NCBI RefSeq assembly: GCF_003248505.1
Contig: NZ_QFOA01000128.1
Location: 1 to 5,120, forward strand
Direction of reading: 5' to 3'
Length of the DNA: 5,120 nt
Source: Sphingobium sp.
GTDB lineage: Bacteria; Pseudomonadota; Alphaproteobacteria; Sphingomonadales; Sphingomonadaceae
Below, one piece after another: positions 1-5,120 of this stretch (position 1 is the first letter of the stretch; each line of letters begins with the position of its first letter). The notes below the pieces were generated by a model. It was not told where the DNA came from and searched no databases. It was given only the letters and a program-made list of their open reading frames with translations. A program made the translations under genes and the position numbers.

Positions 1-437
1 AGGAAGGCGGGGACGCTGCGGGAATCGTGTTCGACGCCGTCCGCCAGGCGACCGCGACGGGCATCGACGTGCTCATCGTCGACACCGCCGGGCGCCTTCA
101 GAACAAGACCGAGCTGATGGACGAACTCGCCAAGATCCGCCGCGTGCTGGGCCGATTGAACCCGGCGGCCCCGCATGACGTTGTGCTGGTTCTCGATGCC
201 ACGACGGGACAGAATGCGTTGAACCAGATCGAAGTCTTCAAGGAGACCGCGCAGGTGACCGGCCTCGTCATGACGAAGCTCGACGGTACGGCGCGGGGCG
301 GCGTGCTGGTCGCGGCGGCGGAGAAATATCGCCTGCCCATCCACGCCATCGGCGTCGGCGAAAAGATCGAGGATCTGCGCCCCTTCGATCCGGGCGACAT
401 GGCCAAAGCCATCGCGGGCACGGCCTATGCCCGCTGA
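1..437 (+). CDS. ftsY: Signal recognition particle receptor FtsY, C-terminal part (5' end outside window)
   Basis: FtsY is the membrane-associated SRP receptor GTPase that docks ribosome-nascent chain complexes at the inner membrane through a GTPase heterodimer with Ffh. About 144 C-terminal residues are visible. The frame is open from base 3, so the gene begins upstream; the GTG at 27 is an internal valine, not a start. The SRP-GTPase G-domain motifs appear in order: DTAGRLQNK (G3 region), LDATTGQNA, TKLDGTARGG (G4, guanine specificity) and GVGEKIEDLRPFDP (G5/closing loop). TKLDG followed by a T-A-R-G-G turn is diagnostic of the FtsY/Ffh family, and the ending a little past the closing loop fits FtsY rather than Ffh, which carries a long M domain. 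The P-loop and the N and A domains lie outside the window. The last 11 bases overlap yciB, suggesting co-transcription and coupled translation. Confidence 0.96.
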   Translation, partial: EGGDAAGIVFDAVRQATATGIDVLIVDTAGRLQNKTELMDELAKIRRVLGRLNPAAPHDVVLVLDATTGQNALNQIEVFKETAQVTGLVMTKLDGTARGGVLVAAAEKYRLPIHAIGVGEKIEDLRPFDPGDMAKAIAGTAYAR

Positions 438-1089
438 TACTCCGGCGGCAGCGAAGCCTGCGCATGGCGGCACGCTGAGCCTCGCGCTCGATTTCGGGCC
501 GCTGCTCGTTTTCTTCCTGACGTACAAGGGCGCGGGCTGGCTGTGGGGCGGGGCCAATCCGATCACCGCGATGAGCGTGGGCACCGCCGCCTTCATGGCC
601 GCGATCGTCATCGCCGTCGTCATATCCAAGGTGAAGCTCGGTCGCGTGTCGCCGATGCTCTGGCTCTCGGCGCTGCTCATCCTGTTTTTCGGCGGCCTCA
701 CCATCTACTTCCACGATCAAAGCTTCATTCAGGTAAAGCCCACGATCATCTACAGCTTTTTCGCGCTGATGCTGTTCGCCGGGCTGCTGCGCGGCAAGCC
801 CCTGCTGCGGGTCTTGTTGCAAGCCGCCTATGACGGGCTGAGCCACGAAGGCTGGATGAAGCTGTCGCGCAACTGGGCCCTGTTCTTCGTCGCGATGGCG
901 GTCGCCAACGAAGTCATGCGCCGTTCGATGACCTTCGACGCCTGGCTCGCGGTCAAGGTGTGGGGCGTCACCATCGTGTCGGTGCTGTTCGCCGCCGCCA
1001 ACCTCCCCATGCTGATGCGCCACGGGCTGACGCTGGGCGAGGAACCCAAGGCGGACGAGATCGGCGAAACCAGCCCGCCGCAGGGCTGA
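427..1089 (+). CDS. yciB: Inner membrane-spanning protein YciB / septation protein A (IspZ family)
   Basis: A 220-residue polytopic inner-membrane protein of the YciB/IspZ family, linked in enterobacteria and Shigella to cell-envelope synthesis and septation; its biochemical activity is unsettled. Hydrophobic segments lie roughly at residues 17-40, 46-66, 76-95, 107-121, 150-165 and 176-198. Family marks include LALDFGPLLVFF near the N terminus, the DQ-FI-VKPT-IY stretch around 97-109 (most members have WKPT, here VKPT) and the W-x-x-L-S-x-x-W-A-x-F-F motif leading into ANEV around 143-163. The tail after about residue 200 is polar and poorly conserved. The ATG at 427 lies inside the end of ftsY, 11 bases of overlap, with only a weak upstream GCGGGCACGG as ribosome binding site, so translation probably depends on coupling to ftsY. 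The next Met is residue 49, inside the conserved core, which supports this start. It follows ftsY in an apparent operon. Confidence 0.93.
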   Translation: MPADTPAAAKPAHGGTLSLALDFGPLLVFFLTYKGAGWLWGGANPITAMSVGTAAFMAAIVIAVVISKVKLGRVSPMLWLSALLILFFGGLTIYFHDQSFIQVKPTIIYSFFALMLFAGLLRGKPLLRVLLQAAYDGLSHEGWMKLSRNWALFFVAMAVANEVMRRSMTFDAWLAVKVWGVTIVSVLFAAANLPMLMRHGLTLGEEPKADEIGETSPPQG

Positions 1090-1171
1090 CGCAAAGCCCG
1101 TCCCTGCAATCGTTTCGCAATAGGCACATTGCCCTTCCAATCCGCGAAGGGGAGCGCATATGGGAGGCGCT

Positions 1172-1191
1172 GGCGGGCTTGCAGCCCTGCC
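1172..1191. other. Hairpin in the yciB-sodB gap
   Basis: The arms GGC-GGGCT and AGCCC-T-GCC form an 8-bp stem with one bulged T and a three-base TGC loop. No T-tract follows on either strand, so it is not a standard intrinsic terminator. A weaker GGGCT/AGCCC pair sits just past the yciB stop (about 1084-1100). The hairpin lies upstream of the candidate sodB promoter and could mark the end of the ftsY-yciB transcript or be a protein-binding site; its function is unknown. The rest of the 173-base gap holds no gene I can support. Confidence 0.35.
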
Positions 1192-1199
1192 GGGATCCA

Positions 1200-1225
1200 T
1201 GAACCTTTGTGCCGCTCCATCCGTT
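1200..1225 (+). promoter_or_regulatory. Candidate EcfG-type (general stress sigma) promoter upstream of sodB
   Basis: TGAAC at 1200-1204 is followed after 17 bases by CGTT at 1222-1225. The alphaproteobacterial EcfG consensus is GGAAC, a 16-17 base spacer and CGTT, so there is one mismatch, at the first base of the -35 element. Transcription starting near 1232 would give a leader of about 30 bases before the sodB ATG at 1263. I saw no convincing sigma-70 type -35/-10 pair in the gap. This is a short-motif match only, so false positives are likely. Confidence 0.35.
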
Positions 1226-1262
1226 GAGCGACCGTCCCATAACGAACCCGAGGAGTTCTGCC

Positions 1263-1877
1263 ATGGCCTTTGTTCTGCCCGATCTGCCCTACGCCAAGGA
1301 TGCCTTCGGCGACATCTTGTCCGCCGAAACCTTCGACTATCACCATGGCAAACACCACAATGCCTATGTCGTAAAGGCGAACGAACTGGTCGCCGCCGAC
1401 GCCTCGCTTCAGGGCAAGTCGCTCGTCGAACTCATCAAGTCTTCGAAGGGCGGCCTTTTCAACCAGGTCGGCCAGATCTGGAACCACACCTTCTACTGGC
1501 ATTCGCTGAGCCCTGAAAAGACCGCACCCAGCGGCGAGCTGCTCGACAAGATCAACGAAGCGTTCGGCTCGGTCGACGCCCTGATCGAAAAGCTGAAGGC
1601 GGAGGCCGTGGGCCACTTCGCCAGCGGCTGGGCCGCGCTGATCCTCAAGGACGGCAAGCTCGAAATAACCAGCTATCACGACGCCGACACGCCCGTCGCG
1701 CATGAAGGGCACACGCCGCTGCTGATCCTCGATGTATGGGAACACGCCTATTATATCGACTATCGCAATGCGCGCCCCAACTATGCCGAGCGCGTGCTGA
1801 AGGAAGCGATCAACTGGGACTTCGCGGCCCAGAACCTCGACGGCGAAGGCATCGGCCGCGCCGACCAGCAGGGCTGA
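1263..1877 (+). CDS. sodB: Superoxide dismutase, Fe-type
   Basis: A 204-residue Fe/Mn-family superoxide dismutase, a cytoplasmic dimer that converts superoxide to hydrogen peroxide and oxygen. The four metal ligands are visible: His27 in YHHGKHH, His75 in QIWNHTFYW, and Asp157 and His161 in DVWEHAYYIDYRNARP. Metal-type positions favour iron: Gln71 four residues before the second ligand, as in E. coli SodB, and Ala141 in the loop before TPL where Mn enzymes have Gln. Length matches the family (about 190-205), with a short extra tail rich in Gly and Gln. The frame stays open upstream to 1209, but ATG 1263 is the start: GAGGAG at 1250-1255 sits seven bases before it, and the protein then begins AFVLPDLPYAKDA, like known SodB proteins. 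No signal peptide is visible. A terminator follows the stop. Cambialistic (Fe or Mn) activity cannot be excluded from sequence. Confidence 0.97.
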   Translation: MAFVLPDLPYAKDAFGDILSAETFDYHHGKHHNAYVVKANELVAADASLQGKSLVELIKSSKGGLFNQVGQIWNHTFYWHSLSPEKTAPSGELLDKINEAFGSVDALIEKLKAEAVGHFASGWAALILKDGKLEITSYHDADTPVAHEGHTPLLILDVWEHAYYIDYRNARPNYAERVLKEAINWDFAAQNLDGEGIGRADQQG

Positions 1878-1904
1878 ACGCTTTAAAAATCGAACGGGGT
1901 AAGG

Positions 1905-1935
1905 GGCGGCGTGGCGACACGCCGCCTTTCCTTTA
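1905..1935 (+). terminator. Rho-independent terminator of sodB
   Basis: A perfect 9-bp stem, GGCGGCGTG (1905-1913) pairing with CACGCCGCC (1918-1926), is closed by a GCGA tetraloop and followed by TTTCCTTTAT. It begins 28 bases after the sodB stop and ends just before the stop of the convergent chemoreceptor gene. It may also help stop minus-strand transcription, although the minus-strand side is followed by a C-rich, T-poor stretch. Confidence 0.88.
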
Positions 1936-1937
1936 TG

Positions 1938-3470
1938 TCACGCCGCCTCGAGCTGCACGACGAAGCGCTCCGCCGCCCGCTGAAGCCGCTGCGCGGTGAC
2001 GGACAGGCCCGACGCGGCTGCGGACACGCGGCTCGACAGGCTCTCATTATCACGCGCGACGTCGGCCACTTCCTCCAGCTGCCGCGTCATCATGGCGGCG
2101 TCCTGCGCGGTGTCGCGCGCCGACTGGCCGATCGCGGCGGTCGCATCCCGTTGATCGGCGACGGCGCGCTGGATATCGGCGGCGGCCTTCGCCAGTTGCT
2201 GCACGGCGTCCGCGACATTGGACAGGGCGTTTTGCGCTACCCCCGCCCCTTCGCAGGCGGACCATGCCAGCGCATGGATTTCGCCCGTCGCATTGGCTGC
2301 CTGCCCGGCAAGCTGCTTCACCTCGCCCGCGACCACCGCGAACCCGCGCCCGACCTCGCCGGCGCGCGCGGCCTCGATCGTGGCGTTGAGCGCCAGAAGA
2401 TTGGTGCGCGTCGCGATCTGCGTGATCGATTCGGCAAAGCTGGTGATGGATGTGGTGCGGCCGTGCAGGTCGCACACCGCGTCCTGCCCGGTGGCGGACA
2501 CGCGTTCCGCCTGACTACCCAGCACCGCCTGCTGTTTCGCCGCCGACGCGATGGCGACGATCGAATCGGACAGCGTCTCGATCCGCCGCGCCAGCAGCGC
2601 CGCGTTGGCCGACGATTGCTCGGCAATGGCAGCGGTTTCATATGTACCGGCACTCGCCCGCCGGGCGAGTTCGTTCAGCTGCCGCGCCGAATCGTCCAGC
2701 TCTTGCGCTGCCGATCCGACCGCGCTCACCGCTTCGGCCACCGACTGGCGGAAGGCGTGCGCCAGCGCCAGCGTCGCTTCCTGCCGGTCCGCCGCCATGC
2801 GCGCCTTGTCCGCTTCCTGCTGCATCCGCAGCTGGGCGGCGCGGGCGTCGGCCTCCTGGCTCGCGATCATCGCCTGCTCCGCCGCCATGCGCCCCTGCTC
2901 GACCGCCTGCGCCAACTGGGCAGACCGTTCGACATGCCCGTCCAGCGCCACCAGCATGGTGCGCAGCCGGATGGTGAGGTAGCTGAGCACCGCAGCCTGC
3001 GCCACTACTGCGACCGCATGCACGGCGATCCGGACGATGTTGCTTTCCTGCGGAAAAACCCAGGCGGGCGTCAGCGCGTTGAGCAGAAGGTGATGCACGG
3101 CGGTCAGGCCAGCCGCCAGCACGATGGGCCGCCAGTCGTACAGCAGCGTCAGCCCCGCCAGCGCCACAAAGAAATACATGTGGCCGTCCATCTGCCAGGG
3201 ATGCCCCGACAACAGGTAGAGGCCGATGGCGGGTTGCGCCGCCGCCAGCGTCCCTACCGCAAGCCGCACGTCCAGGTCGCGCCGGTGGCAAAGCACCTGC
3301 ACGGTCGGCAGCGCATTGACCAGCACCGACAGAAGCAGTGCGCGCTCGACATGAGGGACATGCAGCAACGTGCCCATCACCCCCATGGCGGCAGTCCACA
3401 CCCAGCTCGAAAAAAACAGGATCTGCAATCCCTGCAACCGTAACCGGTCTAGACTCGATATCGCGATCAT
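1938..3470 (-). CDS. Methyl-accepting chemotaxis protein with six-helix membrane sensor region
   Basis: A 510-residue chemoreceptor that would signal through CheW/CheA to the flagellar motor or another output. About six hydrophobic segments fill residues 15-168 (near 15-36, 44-60, 69-88, 97-111, 115-131, 146-168), with only short loops and no periplasmic ligand domain. This region carries clustered histidines: GHPWQMDGHMYFF (His90, His97), VHHLLLN (His126, His127) and His151. A charged, Ala/Gln/Glu-rich coiled coil (about 177-235) follows, with no clear HAMP domain, then the antiparallel signalling hairpin. Its tip is plain: TNLLALNATIEAARAGE and GRGFAVVAGEVKQLA, residues 356-388, including Glu366 and Arg369 of the CheA/CheW contact region. 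No C-terminal CheR-tether pentapeptide is seen. The frame extends upstream to 3584, but ATG 3470 is preferred: GGAGG lies nine bases before it and it overlaps the upstream gene's stop as ATGA. The ligand is unknown. Confidence 0.93.
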   Translation of the reverse strand: MIAISSLDRLRLQGLQILFFSSWVWTAAMGVMGTLLHVPHVERALLLSVLVNALPTVQVLCHRRDLDVRLAVGTLAAAQPAIGLYLLSGHPWQMDGHMYFFVALAGLTLLYDWRPIVLAAGLTAVHHLLLNALTPAWVFPQESNIVRIAVHAVAVVAQAAVLSYLTIRLRTMLVALDGHVERSAQLAQAVEQGRMAAEQAMIASQEADARAAQLRMQQEADKARMAADRQEATLALAHAFRQSVAEAVSAVGSAAQELDDSARQLNELARRASAGTYETAAIAEQSSANAALLARRIETLSDSIVAIASAAKQQAVLGSQAERVSATGQDAVCDLHGRTTSITSFAESITQIATRTNLLALNATIEAARAGEVGRGFAVVAGEVKQLAGQAANATGEIHALAWSACEGAGVAQNALSNVADAVQQLAKAAADIQRAVADQRDATAAIGQSARDTAQDAAMMTRQLEEVADVARDNESLSSRVSAAASGLSVTAQRLQRAAERFVVQLEAA

Positions 3471-3781
3471 GAACCTTCCCCTCCGCAGCCGCCGATCCTT
3501 GCCGACAGCGATACGATCCCCCGTTCCAGCAGCGCCGGTGCCATCCTGTCGCCGCGCCCATCGACCACCAGCGATCCGGGCCACGGTCCCGCCGCCATCA
3601 GCCGTGCTCCGTTGGCGATGGCCAGCCGCGCGACGGCATGGCGCGCATCGTCCGTCAGCGGCACCAGCAGGATGCGCCCCTGATCGGGCGGCAGGGCATA
3701 GAGGATCGGCAGTCCGACAAGGACGACCGCGACATGCGCCAGCAGCGGAATGCGCCGGGGCGTGGAGGCGGAGGAAACCAT
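3467..3781 (-). CDS. Small membrane-anchored protein of unknown function, coupled to the chemoreceptor gene
   Basis: A 104-residue protein I do not recognise by name. Residues 1-10 are polar with Arg9-Arg10, residues 11-30 form one hydrophobic segment (PLLAHVAVVLVGLPILYAL), and the remaining 74 residues look like a small soluble domain with alternating strands and helices, ending in a Gly/Cys-rich tail (IGGCGGEGS). By the positive-inside rule the C-terminal part should face the periplasm, as an anchor or uncleaved signal. Arguments that it is real: a ribosome binding site (GGAGGG three bases before the ATG), a stop that overlaps the chemoreceptor start as ATGA, and coding on the same strand between two clear genes. 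The ATGA junction implies coupled translation and a functional link with the receptor, for instance as an accessory or ligand-presenting subunit; that role is inference. The short spacing of the ribosome binding site and the hairpin around it may keep expression low or conditional. Confidence 0.72.
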   Translation of the reverse strand: MVSSASTPRRIPLLAHVAVVLVGLPILYALPPDQGRILLVPLTDDARHAVARLAIANGARLMAAGPWPGSLVVDGRGDRMAPALLERGIVSLSARIGGCGGEGS

Positions 3782-3782
3782 A

Positions 3783-3801
3783 TCCCTCCAGTTAGGAGGG
3801 A
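3783..3801 (-). promoter_or_regulatory. Hairpin enclosing the ribosome binding site of the small membrane protein gene
   Basis: The minus-strand transcript reads TCCCTCC, loop TAACT, GGAGGGA, then TATG. The 7-bp perfect inverted repeat pairs the whole Shine-Dalgarno sequence GGAGGG with an upstream anti-Shine-Dalgarno CCCTCC, ending two bases before the start codon. Such pairing would block ribosome entry unless melted or displaced. It is the only obvious ribosome binding site for the gene. No T-tract follows, so it is not a terminator for the upstream gene. Confidence 0.5.
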
Positions 3802-3823
3802 AGCGTAAGCATAAGATTAAGGA

Positions 3824-4129
3824 TCAGCCCGTTCCCAGGTGCAGGGCGGCGGCAAGATCGTCCAGATCCGCCCCCGGTCGCACCAGCAGCCATTCACGGC
3901 TGTCCGCCCCGTCGACCACAGTCACAGCGCCCTTGGGGCAGACGCCAAGGCAGCTCACCTCGACGATCCCCGCCGCCGCCTTGCGCCCCTTCTTGAGCGA
4001 AAGGTGGCGACGCAGCGCCTTGGCCAGCCGCTCGTCCCCTTGCGGACCGAAACCGCCACCGACCTTCTTGTCGCATTTCCGGCAGACAAGGACGACGTTG
4101 CGCCAGTTGGCGCGCACATGATCCTTCAA
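3824..4129 (-). CDS. Thioredoxin-like [2Fe-2S] ferredoxin-family protein
   Basis: A protein of about 101 residues with four cysteines in a ferredoxin-like order: Cys16 and Cys19 (VCRKC) and Cys60 and Cys64 (SCLGVCPKGAV), counted from the TTG start. This gives CX2C-X40-CX3C, close to the layout of NuoE-type/thioredoxin-fold [2Fe-2S] ferredoxins, with CPKGAV as the typical second-pair context. The strand-rich start (NVVLV), the basic Lys/Arg helix in the middle (LAKALRRHLSLKKGRK) and no signal peptide suggest a small cytoplasmic electron carrier or Fe-S protein; its partner is unknown. Start choice: TTG at 4129 overlaps the TGA of the J-domain gene as TTGA and has GGGGAGAGG four bases upstream. 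GTG at 4153 (28-base overlap, weak binding site) and GTG at 4117 (preceded by AAGGA) are alternatives. The gene ends 42 bases before the small membrane protein gene, in the same direction. Confidence 0.8.
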   Translation of the reverse strand: MKDHVRANWRNVVLVCRKCDKKVGGGFGPQGDERLAKALRRHLSLKKGRKAAAGIVEVSCLGVCPKGAVTVVDGADSREWLLVRPGADLDDLAAALHLGTG

Positions 4130-4674
4130 TCCGCCTCTCCCCGCGGCTTCCACGTCCGCCGATCCTCGGCGGCGCGGAGCACTTCATAGGCCGCCTGGAT
4201 CGTCTGGAACCGCACTGCCGCCTGAGCGTCCCCGGGCTTTACGTCCGGGTGATTTTCCTTGGCGAGCCGCCGCCAGTTCTTCTTCACCGCTTCGAAATCG
4301 GCGTCGTCCTCCAGGTCCAGAGCCTTGAGCGCGTTGAGTTCGTCGCGCGAGCGGCTGCCGTCGCCCGGCCCGCCCCAGCTATGATAGGCGCTCGACTGGT
4401 ATCCGCCCGCGTCCCGCCGCTCGTCCCGCGCGCGCTGCTCGCGTTCCTCGGCGTCCAGTCCCTGAAAATAGTCCCAGTTCCGGTTATATTCGGCGGCATG
4501 GTCGCTACAGAAATACCAGCGTTCGCGGCTGTTGGGCGATTTGGGCGCGGGGCAGTCGCCCGGTTTGTCGCACCCGTGCCGGTCGCACAGCCGCACCTGC
4601 TGCGCTTCGCGTGTCGCGCCATAGCTGCGCCATCGGGGAAAGCCCCAGTCGTTGGATCGGCTCTGTCTTGCCAT
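4126..4674 (-). CDS. J-domain (DnaJ-like) co-chaperone with N-terminal Cys/His cluster
   Basis: A 182-residue protein with a C-terminal J domain (about residues 113-173) carrying the essential HPD tripeptide at 142-144 (KENHPDVKPGD), preceded by the basic helix KKNWRRLAK and followed by FQTIQAAYEVL. J domains stimulate Hsp70 (DnaK) ATPase activity. The N-terminal half lacks the Gly/Phe region and CXXCXGXG zinc repeats of true DnaJ. It has instead CDRHGCDKPGDCPAP and WYFCSDH (Cys30, His33, Cys35, Cys41, Cys56, His59), then AEYNRNWDYFQGL, a pattern I associate with an uncharacterised alphaproteobacterial J-protein group; a bound zinc ion is plausible. The frame runs on upstream to 4827, but that would place codons inside rnpB, so ATG 4674 is chosen; no clear Shine-Dalgarno precedes it. 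It lies about 60 bases after the rnpB 3' end and its stop overlaps the ferredoxin-like gene's start. Confidence 0.9.
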   Translation of the reverse strand: MARQSRSNDWGFPRWRSYGATREAQQVRLCDRHGCDKPGDCPAPKSPNSRERWYFCSDHAAEYNRNWDYFQGLDAEEREQRARDERRDAGGYQSSAYHSWGGPGDGSRSRDELNALKALDLEDDADFEAVKKNWRRLAKENHPDVKPGDAQAAVRFQTIQAAYEVLRAAEDRRTWKPRGEAD

Positions 4675-4735
4675 CGGCCAAGAGTAGGGATTGCCCCGGC
4701 AAAAGGCCAGCCCGTGCCGCCCCGTTCCTTGGGGA

Positions 4736-5120
4736 AATATGCCAGAGGGCCTGTAAGCCGGGTTCTGTCCCCCCCTTGCGGGGATAGGCGACCATTCCTC
4801 TAGGGGACGGATCGCTCCGTCCCTCAAGCAACCAACCCGGACGGTCTCGGCCGAAACAGGCCTAGCAGCGCGGCTCTTGCGAACCGCCTGCGCGCCGCCC
4901 CTATTCGGTCTTGCTCCCGGTGGGGTTTACCGTGCCGCCGCCCGTTGCCGGGGGCGCGGTGCGCTCTTACCGCACCCTTTCAATTTCGCCTGCCCGAAGG
5001 CTTAACCCCGAAAGGCTGGGCGACCTGCTTTCTGTTGCACTGTCCCTTGGATCACTCCAGCCGGCCGTTAGCCGGCACCGTCATTTCGTGGAGCCCGGAC
5101 TTTCCTCGCCGTGGAAGTTA
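4736..5120 (-). ncRNA. rnpB: RNase P RNA (bacterial type A), 5' end outside window
   Basis: The catalytic RNA of RNase P, which cleaves the 5' leaders of pre-tRNAs. On the minus strand the conserved 5' core GAGGAAAGTCCGGGCTCC is at 5107-5090 and the conserved 3' core ACAGAACCCGGCTTA at about 4769-4755; these build the P4 helix. Between them are GTGCAACAGAAAGCAG, GGTAAACCCCACC (about 4931-4919), GCGGTAAGAGCGCACC, and two clean tetraloop hairpins: CCCC-GCAA-GGGG at 4783-4772 and an 8-bp stem with a GCGA loop at 4823-4804. The 5' strand of P1, P2 and P3 falls beyond 5120, so the gene is truncated. The 3' end is estimated: CCCTCTGGC then ATATTT suggests about 4736-4741. No strong terminator follows; CCCC/GGGG and CTGGC/GCCGG hairpins in the next 50 bases are weak candidates without T-tracts. 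Confidence 0.97.

Noticed and set aside
268..1200. A 310-residue minus-strand open frame across ftsY and yciB
   Set aside because: It is antisense to two conserved genes, with low-complexity Arg/Gln/Glu-rich composition and no recognisable motif.
1160..1516. ATG with a good upstream AAGGGGAG, opening a frame into sodB
   Set aside because: The frame runs out of phase through the conserved sodB start and gives Arg/Cys-rich shadow sequence; no early stop makes a leader peptide.
828..1745. A 305-residue minus-strand open frame across yciB, the gap and sodB
   Set aside because: It runs antisense through two conserved genes and an intergenic hairpin and lacks any family feature.
1911..3443. A 510-residue open frame on the plus strand, the same length as the chemoreceptor it opposes
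   Set aside because: It lies antisense to a gene with unmistakable chemoreceptor motifs, is extremely Arg/His/Gly rich, begins inside the sodB terminator and has no domain. Long antisense frames are common in GC-rich DNA; the equal length is chance.
3801..3860. GGAAC on the minus strand upstream of the small membrane protein gene as an EcfG -35 element
   Set aside because: No CGTT lies 16-17 bases downstream, and the site is inside the end of the ferredoxin-like gene.
4675..4827. N-terminal extension of the J-domain gene
   Set aside because: These codons would come from the structured 3' part of rnpB and the gap after it, and homologous J-proteins of this type begin near the ATG at 4674.

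Overview
This is a GC-rich window with dense, mostly overlapping genes. Its content points to an alphaproteobacterium, most likely of the Sphingomonadales. The basis is the ftsY-yciB (septation protein A) overlap, a Fe-type superoxide dismutase, a J-domain protein with an N-terminal Cys/His cluster of a type I associate with alphaproteobacteria, and an RNase P RNA. The taxonomic call is inference from gene content and codon use; no taxon marker was compared.

Plus strand, left half (1-1935): the 3' part of ftsY (SRP receptor GTPase) overlaps yciB, an inner-membrane protein of the septation protein A family. A 173-base gap follows, holding a hairpin and a possible general-stress (EcfG-type) promoter. 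Next come sodB and a clear rho-independent terminator that separates it from the convergent minus-strand cluster.

Minus strand, right half (1938-5120), read right to left: rnpB (5' end cut off by the window edge), a J-domain protein with a Cys/His cluster, a small four-cysteine ferredoxin-like protein whose start meets the J gene's stop, a 104-residue membrane-anchored protein of unknown function, and a methyl-accepting chemotaxis protein. The unknown protein and the chemoreceptor share an ATGA stop/start overlap. The ribosome binding site of the unknown gene lies in a perfect 7-bp inverted repeat.

The plus-strand genes are housekeeping and oxidative-stress functions. The less ordinary part is the minus-strand cluster: a J-domain/Fe-S protein pair followed by a translationally coupled pair of an unknown membrane protein and a chemoreceptor that senses through a six-helix membrane domain rather than a periplasmic domain. 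I did not see a mobile element, CRISPR array, tRNA or defence system. No gap between genes exceeds 300 bases.
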